A DNA stretch of 64,000 nt, from assembly GCF_014643515.1 (NCBI RefSeq), contig NZ_BMJP01000002.1, positions 124,001-188,000 of the forward strand. The letters are read 5' to 3'. The position numbers and the translations under genes were made by a program. Numbering within the stretch: the stretch's first letter is position 1; the number at the start of each line of letters is the position of its first letter. The stretch comes from Sphingomonas prati (GTDB taxonomy: Bacteria; Pseudomonadota; Alphaproteobacteria; Sphingomonadales; Sphingomonadaceae). A model generated the notes under the pieces. It saw nothing but the letters and a program-made list of their open reading frames with translations. It was not told where the DNA came from and did not search any database. Of the stretch, positions 43,777 to 52,840 are shown piece by piece.

Positions 43777-45768
43777 ATGGCGGGAAAGAAGTGGGCGGTC
43801 GTCTGCATGGCGGCCGTGGTTGCGTGGCCGGCGGCGGCGCAGAACAAACAGGCGATGCAATTCGGTGCGCGCGAGACGATCCAGCAGGTCAGCCTTTCCC
43901 CGGACGGTGCCCATGCGGCGCTGATCGTTGCAGGGGACGGTCGGTCCTCCAGGCTGATCGTCGCCGATCTGGTCACGGGCATCGTGCCGAAGCCGATCCT
44001 GGCCGCGTCCGGCGATCCGGAAAAGCTCACACGTTGCGGCTGGACGAGCAACACGCGGCTCGTCTGCTCGATGCGCACGGTGCAGCGCGATACCAAACTC
44101 ATCGGCTTCACCCGGATGCTCGCGCTGAACAGCGACGGCTCCGACATGAAGATGCTGAGCGCGAACCAGCGCTCCAGCGCACTGGGTCTCAACCAGAACG
44201 GCGGCACCATCATCGACTGGACCGGCGACGGCTCACCCGGCAGCGTGCTGATGACGCGCGAGTTCGTGCCGCAGGAAACAACAGGCACACTCCTGGCGAA
44301 CACACGAAACGGCCTCGCTGTCGAGCGGATCGACACCGTGACGATGAAGCGCAGCGTGATCGAGCGACCGCGCGCGACCGCGCAGGAGTATATCTCAGAC
44401 GGCCGCGGCAACGTGCGGATCATCGGCCTGCGCGCGCAGCTTGACGATGGTCAGTTGGGCAATACGGTGACCTACCAATATTCCAGGGGAACGGAGCGCG
44501 ACTGGCTGCCGCTCGCGACCGTCAAACAGGGGGCCTCCGGGTCGACGGGGTTCGATCCCCATGCGGTCGATCCGACGTTGAACGTCGCTTACGGCTTCGC
44601 CGCGGCAAATGGCCGGACTGCGCTCTACAAGGTCGCGCTGGACGGCAGTCTTAAGCGGGAGTTGGTCCTCGCGCGGCCGGACGTCGACGTCGATTCCCTC
44701 ATTCGGGTCGGCCGGCAGCAGCGCGTGGTCGGCGTTTCATGGGTGACCGAGCGCCGCGAAACCGAGTTCTTCGATCCCGAACTGAAGAAGCTGGGCCTGG
44801 CACTCAACAAGGCGCTGCCCGGTCAGCCGCTGATCACCTTTGTCGATGCGAGCGCGGACGAGAGCAAGCTGCTGCTCTTCGCCGGAAGCGACAAGGATCC
44901 GGGCACCTACTATCTCTACGACAAGGCCACGCGGAAACTGGGGCCGATCCTGGCGGCACGCGCCGAGCTCGCCGGCACCGTCCTCGCCGAGGTCAAGCCC
45001 GTTCGCTTCCCGGCGGCCGACGGGACCATGATCCCCGGCTACCTCACCCTTCCGCCCGGCAGCGACGGCAAGGGCCTGCCTGCGATCGTGATGCCGCATG
45101 GCGGGCCGGCCGCCCGCGACGAATGGGGGTTCGACTGGCTGGCGCAGTATTTCGCGTCGCGCGGTTTCGCGGTGCTCCAGCCGAATTTTCGCGGGTCTAG
45201 CGGCTACGGATCGAAGTGGTTCCAGACGAATGGCTTCCAATCGTGGCGGACGGCGATCGGTGACGTGACGGACGCAGGACGCTGGCTGGTCGGGAACGGC
45301 ATTGCCGACCCGAGAAAGCTGGCGATCGTGGGCTGGTCCTATGGCGGCTATGCGGCCCTCCAGTCTGCGGCAACGATCCCGGATCTATTCAAGGCCGTCG
45401 TGGCGGTGGCACCGGTCACCGACCTCGACGTGCTGCGCGAGGAATCGCGTGGCTACACGAACTCCGCGCTGGTCAGCGCGTTCATCGGGACCGGCCCGCA
45501 CGTCGCGGCGGGATCGCCCGCACGTCATGCCGCGGACATGACGGCGCCGGTCCTTCTGTTTCACGGCGACCGCGACGAAAATGTCGGCGTGGGTGAATCG
45601 CGGCTGATGGCTGGCCGGCTGAAAGCCGCCGGTCGCCAGGTTGACTATGTCGAGTTCAAGGGACTGGACCACCAGATCGACGATGGCCCCGCACGCACGC
45701 AGATGCTCGACAGGGCGGACGCCTTCCTGCGGCAGGCGCTCGGAATGGCAACGCCATCCTCGAACTGA
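43777..45768 (+). CDS. S9-family prolyl oligopeptidase-like peptidase (acylaminoacyl-peptidase type)
   Basis: 663 aa. A signal peptide (about residues 1-21, ending PAAAQ) predicts export. The N-terminal beta-propeller (about 30-400) is followed by an alpha/beta-hydrolase domain with S521 in GWSYGG, D600 in GDRDENV and H632 in LDHQ as the triad. NFRGSSGYG is typical of S9C/DPP-IV-like enzymes. Codon GC is visibly lower than in the core genes. It lies between the tRNA-Arg and its partial copy, together with the RTX-type gene. Confidence 0.88.
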   Translation: MAGKKWAVVCMAAVVAWPAAAQNKQAMQFGARETIQQVSLSPDGAHAALIVAGDGRSSRLIVADLVTGIVPKPILAASGDPEKLTRCGWTSNTRLVCSMRTVQRDTKLIGFTRMLALNSDGSDMKMLSANQRSSALGLNQNGGTIIDWTGDGSPGSVLMTREFVPQETTGTLLANTRNGLAVERIDTVTMKRSVIERPRATAQEYISDGRGNVRIIGLRAQLDDGQLGNTVTYQYSRGTERDWLPLATVKQGASGSTGFDPHAVDPTLNVAYGFAAANGRTALYKVALDGSLKRELVLARPDVDVDSLIRVGRQQRVVGVSWVTERRETEFFDPELKKLGLALNKALPGQPLITFVDASADESKLLLFAGSDKDPGTYYLYDKATRKLGPILAARAELAGTVLAEVKPVRFPAADGTMIPGYLTLPPGSDGKGLPAIVMPHGGPAARDEWGFDWLAQYFASRGFAVLQPNFRGSSGYGSKWFQTNGFQSWRTAIGDVTDAGRWLVGNGIADPRKLAIVGWSYGGYAALQSAATIPDLFKAVVAVAPVTDLDVLREESRGYTNSALVSAFIGTGPHVAAGSPARHAADMTAPVLLFHGDRDENVGVGESRLMAGRLKAAGRQVDYVEFKGLDHQIDDGPARTQMLDRADAFLRQALGMATPSSN

Positions 45769-46004
45769 ACCTCGCGGGGAATAAGTGATCCGCCCGTCCA
45801 AGGTTCGCGTGGCTCAGGTCAGCATTTCTCGCTACATCTGTTCGAAACATTCGCGCCTGCCGATGAACAGCTGCGTCCACCCACCGAAATGTGCTCAACC
45901 GTAGTTATGCGTGATCATAGTGTCACACCATCATATCGACCGTGGATTGCATCGCCCCTGGTGAAACTCTAAGCGCTTCCCAACAATGGGGGGGGGAATG
46001 AAGC
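45769..46004. other. Intergenic region before the RTX-type gene
   Basis: 236 bases without a recognisable gene. It is more AT-rich than the surroundings (TTCTCGCTACATCTG, TAGTTATGCG, CATCATATCGACC), so the promoter of the RTX-type gene may be here. A run of seven to eight G just before the GTG start serves as its ribosome site. No terminator was clear after the peptidase gene. Confidence 0.4.
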
Positions 46005-48749
46005 GTGGCTGATCCGGATACCGTCAGGCCGACATTGAAATCGCTCGGATTCCCCAGCTCGATCAATATTCAAGGAACGGGCACGCCGGTCCTGTTCTCG
46101 GCGGGGGCGTCGGACGATAGCAGCGGCATTCGAAACGTGATCGTCACGCTCGACCAAGCATATCTTGATGCCCGGACGAATTCCTTCGTGCGCGAAATCA
46201 GTTTCGCCGGCGGGTCCGGATCGGTCAGCGACTGGAGCAGCTTGAACCCGCAGGTCTTCGGCCCGGCTTCCCCGTCCGGCACCTACCGTATCACGAATGT
46301 CAGCGTGTTCGATCAAGCGGGCAACAGCCAGATCTATTCGCCGGCCGACCTCACCGCCCTGGGTATCCGGAACGAATTCTCGGTCTCGTCGCCCGGCCCG
46401 TCCACGGACAGAACGCCACCCGTCCTCACCTCGCTCGTTCTGCCCGATACGATCAGTCTCGGCACGGGCAGCACGGGCCTCGTATCATCCATCGGTGCGA
46501 CCGACGACGCGTCCGGCGTCGCGCAGGTGTCGGTGATCTTCGACCGGCCCTTCCGGCAAGGCGGTTCGAATTCACTCAATCTGCTGTATTCGAACGCGGC
46601 GGATTTCCGCGACGACGGTCAAGTTACCAAGACCGACTTCCTGTCGAGCGATACCCCGGTCGGCCGATACATCGTCCAGCGTGTCGAGGTGACCGACGCA
46701 GCCGGAAACGTTGCCGTCTATGGTTGGGACAAGCTCGCCGCGATCGGCGCGTCGACCGGCTTCACGGTCGTGAATACCAACCTGTCGCCCACCGTCTCGA
46801 TCGTCCAGCCCGGGTCGATACGCGAGGGCGATGCCCCCTTCACGCTCGGCCTGAACCTGACCGGCGGCACAATGGGCCTGGTCAACGTCTCCGTCGTTGC
46901 CGGGGCGAACAGCGGCCGGACGGACGACCTCATCGGGCCGGCCTACGACACGGCACCGTTCAGCAGCGACGACCGGACTCTGGCGCTCCCCGCCGTCGCC
47001 ATCGTCGACGACTATGAGGTTGAGCCGGACGAAACCGTCTCGGTCTATGTCACGGCACGGGGGCAGGTCTTCGCCAACGGCACCGATCGAACGACCGTCA
47101 CGCTGACGCTGATCGACAATGATCGCATCGGGACAGACGCAGGCGAGACGATGCGCGGGGATGACGGCCGGAGCTCGCTGTCCGGTCTTGGCGGCGACGA
47201 CACGATCGTCGGGTTGGGCGGCGACGATCGGCTGTTCGGGGGAAGCGGCGCGGACATTCTCGATGGCGGCCCGGGCAACGACAGCCTGTACGGCGGCGAC
47301 GGGGACGATAGTTTGATCGGTGGCGACGGCACCGACGTCTATGATGGCGGTGCCGGGGTCGATCTGGCGATCCTGACGCGGAATCTGTCCGACTATAACG
47401 TCATACGGACCGATGCGGACGACTTGATCCTGTCCGTCCGCGGATCGAGCATATCCCAGACGCTGACCAGTTCGATGGAATATGTCGCCTTTTCTGGTGG
47501 TCAGACGCTGACATACGCGTCGTTGAGCACCTATGGCCAAGCAATCGATACCTCCGGTGACGACGTGTTCGTCGCGCCGGCCACCGGGACCGTGCGGTTC
47601 GACGGCGGGCTTGGCAACGACACGTTCGTACTGAACGGCAATGTCGCGGACTACCGGCTCACCCGTGCGCCCTTCGGCTATTCGGCAAGCGAGCAGGCGC
47701 GCGTCGGCGACTTCATTCTGACCGCGACCAACGGCAGCGGGACCTATTCGGTCAGCCAGTCTGTCGAGACCATCCGGTTCCAGAACGGACAATATCTATC
47801 GTTGCAGGACCTTCCGGCGTTTATCGCAGGCGACCCGCGGATGACGCTGGGTGCGCTGCAGGACGACCGGATGTATCAAACGCAGGTCGCGGGCTACCAG
47901 GCGTTCGGCGGGCTGGACGGCAACGACACCGTCTATCTTCTGGGATCGGCCAGCGATTATGCGGTTCGCGCGATGCAGGCCCAGGCACCGGTTCAGGGCG
48001 GCGGCACCGTTCGGCTGATCGGCGTGGAACTGGTCGCAACCAACGGGAGTGGCTCGCTGCTGATCGACAGCAGCGTGGAGACGGTCCAGTTCCGCAACGG
48101 GCAGCGTCTGGCGTTCGCTGATCTCGATACGTTGTCGGCGGCTCCCGCGACGCCGGGCACGGTCCTGTATCTGAAACTGCCGGGGGATCCGATCGGCTCC
48201 GTCACATTCGGCCGCGACGATTTCCCCGGTTTCCGGTCGGATGGAAATGCCGACCGTGTCCTGCTGAATGGAAACGTCGGTGACTATACGCTCGGTCGGC
48301 CCGATGGATCGACTTATCGGTTGACGCTCACCACATCCGGCGAGGACGCGGAGGTGTTCAACATCGCCACGTCCATCGAAAGCGTGCAGTTCCGGAACGG
48401 GCAGTATCTCGCCCTGAAGGATCTAGCCGCTTATGTGAACGGTGTCTCGACGGTGACGACGGGAACCGGGTTCGACGATGTCCTCATCCTGCCCCGCGGC
48501 GGCGACCATGTGCTGAACGGCGGCGCCGGGCTCGACGCAGCGTATCTGCAGGGGAACGTGAACGACTACACGTTGCGCACGGTCAGCCCGACATCGGTCA
48601 ACGGCATGCCCATCAATGGTTTCGAGCTGGTCGCCGACAACGGCAGCGGCAACATCCTGATCGACCGCAGCACGGAGGTCGTCCACTTCGAGAACGGCCA
48701 GTATCTCGCAATCCAGGACCTGCCGGCATATGTAGACATGTTCGTCTGA
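46005..48749 (+). CDS. Large RTX-type repeat protein (Ig-like, Calx-beta-like, nonapeptide and C-terminal GNVxDYxL repeats)
   Basis: 914 aa, GTG start behind a G-rich ribosome site. Two N-terminal repeats of about 120 residues share SSIxxTG/GAxDDxSG-type motifs (residues about 5-130 and 140-265). A Calx-beta-like segment follows (about 270-380). RTX nonapeptides come next (GGDDTIVGLGGDDRLFGG, about 390-455), which bind calcium outside the cell. Five C-terminal repeats of about 60-95 residues share GNVxDYxL ... VExVQFRNGQYLxLxDLxAY. There is no N-terminal signal peptide, as expected for type I secretion, yet no ABC/HlyD/TolC export genes are adjacent. Codon use is less GC-rich than in core genes. 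Probable secreted or surface protein; adhesin or enzyme scaffold not decidable. Confidence 0.82.
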   Translation: MADPDTVRPTLKSLGFPSSINIQGTGTPVLFSAGASDDSSGIRNVIVTLDQAYLDARTNSFVREISFAGGSGSVSDWSSLNPQVFGPASPSGTYRITNVSVFDQAGNSQIYSPADLTALGIRNEFSVSSPGPSTDRTPPVLTSLVLPDTISLGTGSTGLVSSIGATDDASGVAQVSVIFDRPFRQGGSNSLNLLYSNAADFRDDGQVTKTDFLSSDTPVGRYIVQRVEVTDAAGNVAVYGWDKLAAIGASTGFTVVNTNLSPTVSIVQPGSIREGDAPFTLGLNLTGGTMGLVNVSVVAGANSGRTDDLIGPAYDTAPFSSDDRTLALPAVAIVDDYEVEPDETVSVYVTARGQVFANGTDRTTVTLTLIDNDRIGTDAGETMRGDDGRSSLSGLGGDDTIVGLGGDDRLFGGSGADILDGGPGNDSLYGGDGDDSLIGGDGTDVYDGGAGVDLAILTRNLSDYNVIRTDADDLILSVRGSSISQTLTSSMEYVAFSGGQTLTYASLSTYGQAIDTSGDDVFVAPATGTVRFDGGLGNDTFVLNGNVADYRLTRAPFGYSASEQARVGDFILTATNGSGTYSVSQSVETIRFQNGQYLSLQDLPAFIAGDPRMTLGALQDDRMYQTQVAGYQAFGGLDGNDTVYLLGSASDYAVRAMQAQAPVQGGGTVRLIGVELVATNGSGSLLIDSSVETVQFRNGQRLAFADLDTLSAAPATPGTVLYLKLPGDPIGSVTFGRDDFPGFRSDGNADRVLLNGNVGDYTLGRPDGSTYRLTLTTSGEDAEVFNIATSIESVQFRNGQYLALKDLAAYVNGVSTVTTGTGFDDVLILPRGGDHVLNGGAGLDAAYLQGNVNDYTLRTVSPTSVNGMPINGFELVADNGSGNILIDRSTEVVHFENGQYLAIQDLPAYVDMFV

Positions 48750-48840
48750 CGCCGACGTCGCGGTGGTGCCGGGCACCCGCCTTGGGTACCGCGTAACGGC
48801 TTCTGTCCGGACCAAGATGTATTAGACCGACCCGACCACG

Positions 48841-48889
48841 CCGCTTCCAGGCCTGTGGCCGGTGGATCGAACCCGCGCCGGCACGCTAC
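48841..48889 (+). pseudogene. Decayed copy of the tRNA-Arg(TCT) 3' half (att-like scar)
   Basis: From 48844 CTTCCAGGCCTGTGGCCGGT continues GGATCGAACCCGCGCCGGCACGCT. It aligns with the 3' half of the tRNA at 43532-43580 (CTTCTAAGCTTGTGGTCGGT ...) with roughly four in five bases equal, same strand. The 5' half is missing. Direct duplication of a tRNA 3' end is the usual mark of site-specific integration; a decayed duplicate tRNA is the alternative. Confidence 0.6.
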
Positions 48890-48898
48890 ATTGCTCCG

Positions 48899-51301
48899 TC
48901 AGAACCGTGTATCGATCCCCACCCGCACCGTCCGCGGGCGTAGCGGCGTGACCTGGTCGCGGCCAGTAGCGAACGGGGTGCCCAGTGCGAAGCGGTTGCC
49001 GCGCGTGTTGACGATGTTGGTCATGCTCGCGGTGATCCCAATCCGCTCTAGCCCGATCCGCGCGGACAGCCCGCTGTCGAGATAGCTGCCCTGCAACTGG
49101 CCCAGCACCGGCCCGACGCCCAGCCGCGATGCGCCGACATAACGGAGCCAGCCGTCGACCTTCAGGTCCGCGCGCACGCTCAACGCCTGCTCGAACACCG
49201 CCCCCGCCCGCGCCGTCACGCGTGCGATGTTCGGGATCTGCATCCGCGCCAGCACGTCCGCGCGGGCGGTGGCCGGGTCGGCGCCGGCCAGGCTCGACAA
49301 AGCGGAGACCACCGCCTGCGACGGCTCGTCGATCCGGCTGGCATTGTACGTCGCCGCCCCCTCGATCCGCAGGCCGGGCGCGATCCGCGCGCCGACCACG
49401 CCCTCGATCGTCCACAATCGCCCGTCGCCGATGTTGGCGGTGCTGGGCAGCCCCGATCCGTCGATGAAATCCGCCTGGATGTCGCGCCATAGCGTGCGCG
49501 CCACCGTCACCGCGACGTCCAGCCGATCGACGTTCGGCCGGCCGGACCGCACCCCCGCCTCGATCGTCGCCACCCGGTCGCTCCGGAACCGCCGCACGAA
49601 ATCGCCCTCGATCGCTAGCCCGCCCGGCCGGAACCCCTGCTGATACCGCAGGAACAGCTGCGCATGGCGCGTCAAGTCGACGATCGCCGCCGCGGACGGC
49701 AGCACGATCGTCTCCGCCCGGCTGGCCGCCACCGCCGCCAGCGCGGCGACCGACGGCTGCACCGCCCGCGCGACATCGGCCCCCTCGCCGTCCAGCACCG
49801 ACCGCGTCACCCGCACGCCCCCGGTGGTGAGCAGCCCGGGCAGCAACCGCACGCTCCCCTCGCCGTAGAGCGTCGTCTCGGCCACCCCGTTCACCACGCC
49901 CGTCGTCGGCGACAGCGCGTCGGGCGCGCCGTACAGGCGCGTCAGCCGCGTCCGGTTGTGGACATAGCTGAACCCCGCCAGCCAGCCCGACCCGTCGCGC
50001 GCCGATTGCCACAACCGCGTCTCGTTCGCCCGCATCCGCGTCCGGTTGGCCTGCGCGAACAGCTGCACCGGCCCGTCCGGCGGCGTGGCGTCATAGCGTT
50101 CCATCAGGTCGTGCGCCGTCACGCCGCTGGTCGATCGGAACCGCACGTCGCCGAACGCACCCGACAACACCAGCTGCGCCTGCAGGAAATCCGCGCTGAA
50201 CCCCTCCGTCACTGGCGCGGACCGCGTCAGCGGCACACCGTCGCGGTCGGCATATTGGCTGTCCTCCCCGCGGATCCGCTGCCCGATCCCGACCAGCGCG
50301 ACGCTCCAGTCCGCGCCCAGATCGAGCAGCGCGGTCGCCCGCCCCCCGGCGATCCGCGTGCGGTTCACGTCGGTCCGGTCGAGCAGCGGCTTGTCGATAT
50401 AACCGCCTTCGCTCGCCGCATCCGCGACGATCCGCACCGCCAGCCGATCGGCGACCAGCGGCACGTTCAGCACCGCCTGTACATCCGCCCCCGGCGCGCC
50501 GTTTTGTGTCGTGGACGCCCCGCCCGACACGCTCGCGCTCGCCCGTGCCAGATTCGGCGCATTGGGCACCAGCCGGATCAGCCCACCAAGCGACCCCGCG
50601 CCGTACAGCGTCCCCTGCGGCCCCTCCAGAACCTCGACCGCCGCCAGGTCGGACAGCCGCAGATCCGGGTCCGGCGCGTTGTAACTCAGCCGCAGGTCGC
50701 CATAATATTGCCCGACGGTCGCCTGCGTCGGGCCGGTAAAGCTCGAATCAGCGATCCCGCGAATGAACAGCTTGTTGCGCCCCGCCCCCAGATAGGTCGA
50801 CGCCACGCTCGCCGTCCGCGCGACCAGTCGGTCGGTCCCGCCCGCCCCGCCAAGGTCCAGCTCGGCCCCCGCCACCCGCACATAATGCCCGGCGAAATGG
50901 TCGCGCGTCGTGTCGCGCTTGCTCGCCGTCACGACGATGTCGCGGTCCGGCGTCACCATGGGCGCGGGCGACGGGACGGGGGCCACCCGCCGCGCCCGCC
51001 GCACCACCGCGACCGGCCGCCGCACCATCCGCCAGCTGCCCGGCCCGATCCGCTCGGCCGTCGCACCCGCGCGCCCGGCCACCACCGCCAGCGCCGCCGC
51101 GGCATCCCACCGCCCGCGCAACGCCGGCACGGGTCGCGACCACAAGGCCGGATCGGGCACGACCACGCTGATCCGCGCCAGCCGGCCGAGTGCCGTCACC
51201 TGCTGCCCCACGGTTCCGGCGGGCAGGTCGATCGCGACCGTTCCGGCCACCGCGGGTGCAGTCGCCAGTCCGAATGCCGCGACCGCCCAGCCGATCTTCA
51301 C
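48899..51301 (-). CDS. TonB-dependent outer-membrane receptor with N-terminal STN signalling domain
   Basis: 800 aa from a GTG start. Signal peptide (GWAVAAFGLATAPAVAG), then a secretin/TonB N-terminal (STN) domain (IDLPAGTVGQQVTALGRLARISVVV), a plug (IVVTASKRD, RGIADSSF, EVLEGPQGTLYGAGSLGGLI) and a 22-strand barrel ending VRVGIDTRF. The STN domain is that of transducing receptors that talk to FecR. The gene follows fecR by 10 bases and the sigma gene before it, so this is a complete FecI/FecR/FecA-like unit. The ligand (siderophore or other) is unknown. Confidence 0.9.
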   Translation of the reverse strand: MKIGWAVAAFGLATAPAVAGTVAIDLPAGTVGQQVTALGRLARISVVVPDPALWSRPVPALRGRWDAAAALAVVAGRAGATAERIGPGSWRMVRRPVAVVRRARRVAPVPSPAPMVTPDRDIVVTASKRDTTRDHFAGHYVRVAGAELDLGGAGGTDRLVARTASVASTYLGAGRNKLFIRGIADSSFTGPTQATVGQYYGDLRLSYNAPDPDLRLSDLAAVEVLEGPQGTLYGAGSLGGLIRLVPNAPNLARASASVSGGASTTQNGAPGADVQAVLNVPLVADRLAVRIVADAASEGGYIDKPLLDRTDVNRTRIAGGRATALLDLGADWSVALVGIGQRIRGEDSQYADRDGVPLTRSAPVTEGFSADFLQAQLVLSGAFGDVRFRSTSGVTAHDLMERYDATPPDGPVQLFAQANRTRMRANETRLWQSARDGSGWLAGFSYVHNRTRLTRLYGAPDALSPTTGVVNGVAETTLYGEGSVRLLPGLLTTGGVRVTRSVLDGEGADVARAVQPSVAALAAVAASRAETIVLPSAAAIVDLTRHAQLFLRYQQGFRPGGLAIEGDFVRRFRSDRVATIEAGVRSGRPNVDRLDVAVTVARTLWRDIQADFIDGSGLPSTANIGDGRLWTIEGVVGARIAPGLRIEGAATYNASRIDEPSQAVVSALSSLAGADPATARADVLARMQIPNIARVTARAGAVFEQALSVRADLKVDGWLRYVGASRLGVGPVLGQLQGSYLDSGLSARIGLERIGITASMTNIVNTRGNRFALGTPFATGRDQVTPLRPRTVRVGIDTRF

Positions 51302-51311
51302 CGACCCAGCC

Positions 51312-52232
51312 TCATTGGCGCGGTTCCAGCGTCCAGCCGCCCGCATCCTGCCGCACATCCACATCGAGCAACATGCCGAGCAGCACCGGATCGTCCTTCA
51401 ACCCCGCGGTCGCGATCGTGCCGCGGAACGTGCGTCCCGCCACCGCCGGCGCCGCCACCACCCGCCGCGCCAGCTGCCGCGACAGGTCCTCCGCCACCTC
51501 GCTCAGCGGCGCATTGTCGAACGCCAGCCGCCCGTCCTGCCAGCTGCCGACATCCGCCACCGCACGCGGCTCGCGGCGCAGGGTCCGCCCGTCGGACAGC
51601 ACCGCCTGACCGGGGTCGAGCCGCATCGCCGCCCCGTCCGGATCGACCATCACCGCGCCCTCCGCCACCGCGACGCGCGTGCCGCGACCGGTGATCTTCA
51701 CGTCGAACACCGTGCCCAGATCGGTCAGCGTCAGGTCACCGACCCGCACGTCGAACGGATCTTGCGCATCGTGCCGCACACGGAACAGCACCTGCCCACG
51801 CTCCACGGCCGCCACCCGCGCATCGCCGCGGTCAAGCGCCAGCCGCGATCCGCCCGCAAGTACGACGCTGCTCCCGTCGGCCAGCGCCACGACGCGCTGC
51901 TCGCCGGCCGCCGTCTCGACCGCGAAGGGCTGCGGCCGCTCGCTCCACACGCCGACCCCCACCGCCGCGACCAGCATCGCCGCCAGCGCACCACCGATCC
52001 AGCGCCGCGTCGGCCGCGCCACCGGCCCGACATCGTTCGCCGCCACCACGGGTTCGGCCGCCGCGACCGCCGCGTCCTGCACCGCCGCCGCGATCCGGTC
52101 GTAACGCGCTGAATTCGCCGGATCCTCCTCCAGCCACCGCATGAAACCGTCCCAGTCGGCCGCCTCCGGATCGGCCATCCGCACCGCCCAGTCCAACGCC
52201 TGTTCGTCCGCGCCGCCACGCCCGCCATTCAT
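51312..52232 (-). CDS. FecR-type anti-sigma / signal transducer
   Basis: 306 aa. The N-terminal cytosolic part (about residues 1-75) has the DUF4880-like LDWAVRMADPEAADWDGFMRWLEEDP. One membrane helix follows (GGALAAMLVAAVGVGVW, about residues 79-95). The periplasmic FecR domain comes next (TAAGEQRVVALADGSSVVLAGGSRLALD, VFDVKITGRGTRVAVAEGAVMV). It holds the sigma factor and receives the signal from the STN domain of the receptor. Start ATG overlaps the sigma stop (ATGA), so expression is coupled. Confidence 0.93.
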   Translation of the reverse strand: MNGGRGGADEQALDWAVRMADPEAADWDGFMRWLEEDPANSARYDRIAAAVQDAAVAAAEPVVAANDVGPVARPTRRWIGGALAAMLVAAVGVGVWSERPQPFAVETAAGEQRVVALADGSSVVLAGGSRLALDRGDARVAAVERGQVLFRVRHDAQDPFDVRVGDLTLTDLGTVFDVKITGRGTRVAVAEGAVMVDPDGAAMRLDPGQAVLSDGRTLRREPRAVADVGSWQDGRLAFDNAPLSEVAEDLSRQLARRVVAAPAVAGRTFRGTIATAGLKDDPVLLGMLLDVDVRQDAGGWTLEPRQ

Positions 52233-52732
52233 GATAGTCGTTCCTTCAACTCGGCTAGCGCGCGGTACGCGGTGCGCAGGTCGCTCTCGACGGTGCTGAG
52301 GCTGATCCCCAGCTCCGCCGCGATCTGGCGCTGCGGCACGCCGTCGATCCGCGCCCGGCGGAAGATCGCCTCCGCCCGCGGCCCCAGCGCGGCCAGCGCG
52401 GCCGCTACCCGCGCCGCCTCCTGCCGCGCCGCGATCGTCCGGTCCGCACCCGGATCGGGCGAGGCATCCCCATCGCCGCGCTCCTCGACCCACGCCTGGT
52501 CGCGCCGCTCCGCCTGCCGCCGCGCGCGGTACCGGTCGATCATCAGCATGTCCGCCGCGCGGAACAGATAGGCGACCGGATTGCCGATCGGCCCGTCCAT
52601 CCGCCCCGCCAGCTTCAGCCACAGATCGTGGACGATATCCTCCGCCGCCTCCCCTGCGCCACGCGCAACCAGGAAGCGGACCAGCTTGTCGCGATTGGCC
52701 AGGAAGACGGCCTCTAGCCCGGTGGGCGACAT
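52229..52732 (-). CDS. FecI-type ECF RNA polymerase sigma factor
   Basis: 167 aa. Sigma-70 region 2 (FLVARGAGEAAEDIVHDLWLKL, PVAYLFRAADMLMIDRYRARRQ) and region 4 (LGPRAEAIFRRARIDGVPQRQIAAELGISLSTVESDLRTAYR) are present, with no extra regulatory domain. The start at 52732 (MSPTGLEAVF) fits the family length. It directs transcription of the receptor operon when FecR releases it. The promoter should lie in 52733-52840, which holds no gene. Confidence 0.92.
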   Translation of the reverse strand: MSPTGLEAVFLANRDKLVRFLVARGAGEAAEDIVHDLWLKLAGRMDGPIGNPVAYLFRAADMLMIDRYRARRQAERRDQAWVEERGDGDASPDPGADRTIAARQEAARVAAALAALGPRAEAIFRRARIDGVPQRQIAAELGISLSTVESDLRTAYRALAELKERLS

Positions 52733-52840
52733 GACAGTGACTTTGACCGGTCGAACAGGGGAGTGAGCCGCCCGCCTAACCGATCGGCCGCCGTCGGGAT
52801 AGTACCCGGCACGCAGGACGGACGCGGCCACGCGCCCGGC

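Noticed and set aside
48750-48843. Complete second tRNA upstream of the 48844 fragment
   Set aside because: Only the 3' half aligns; no acceptor 5' strand or D arm can be drawn.
49664-51694. 676-codon forward frame opposite the TonB receptor
   Set aside because: Arg/Pro-rich with no domain; the receptor on the other strand is complete.
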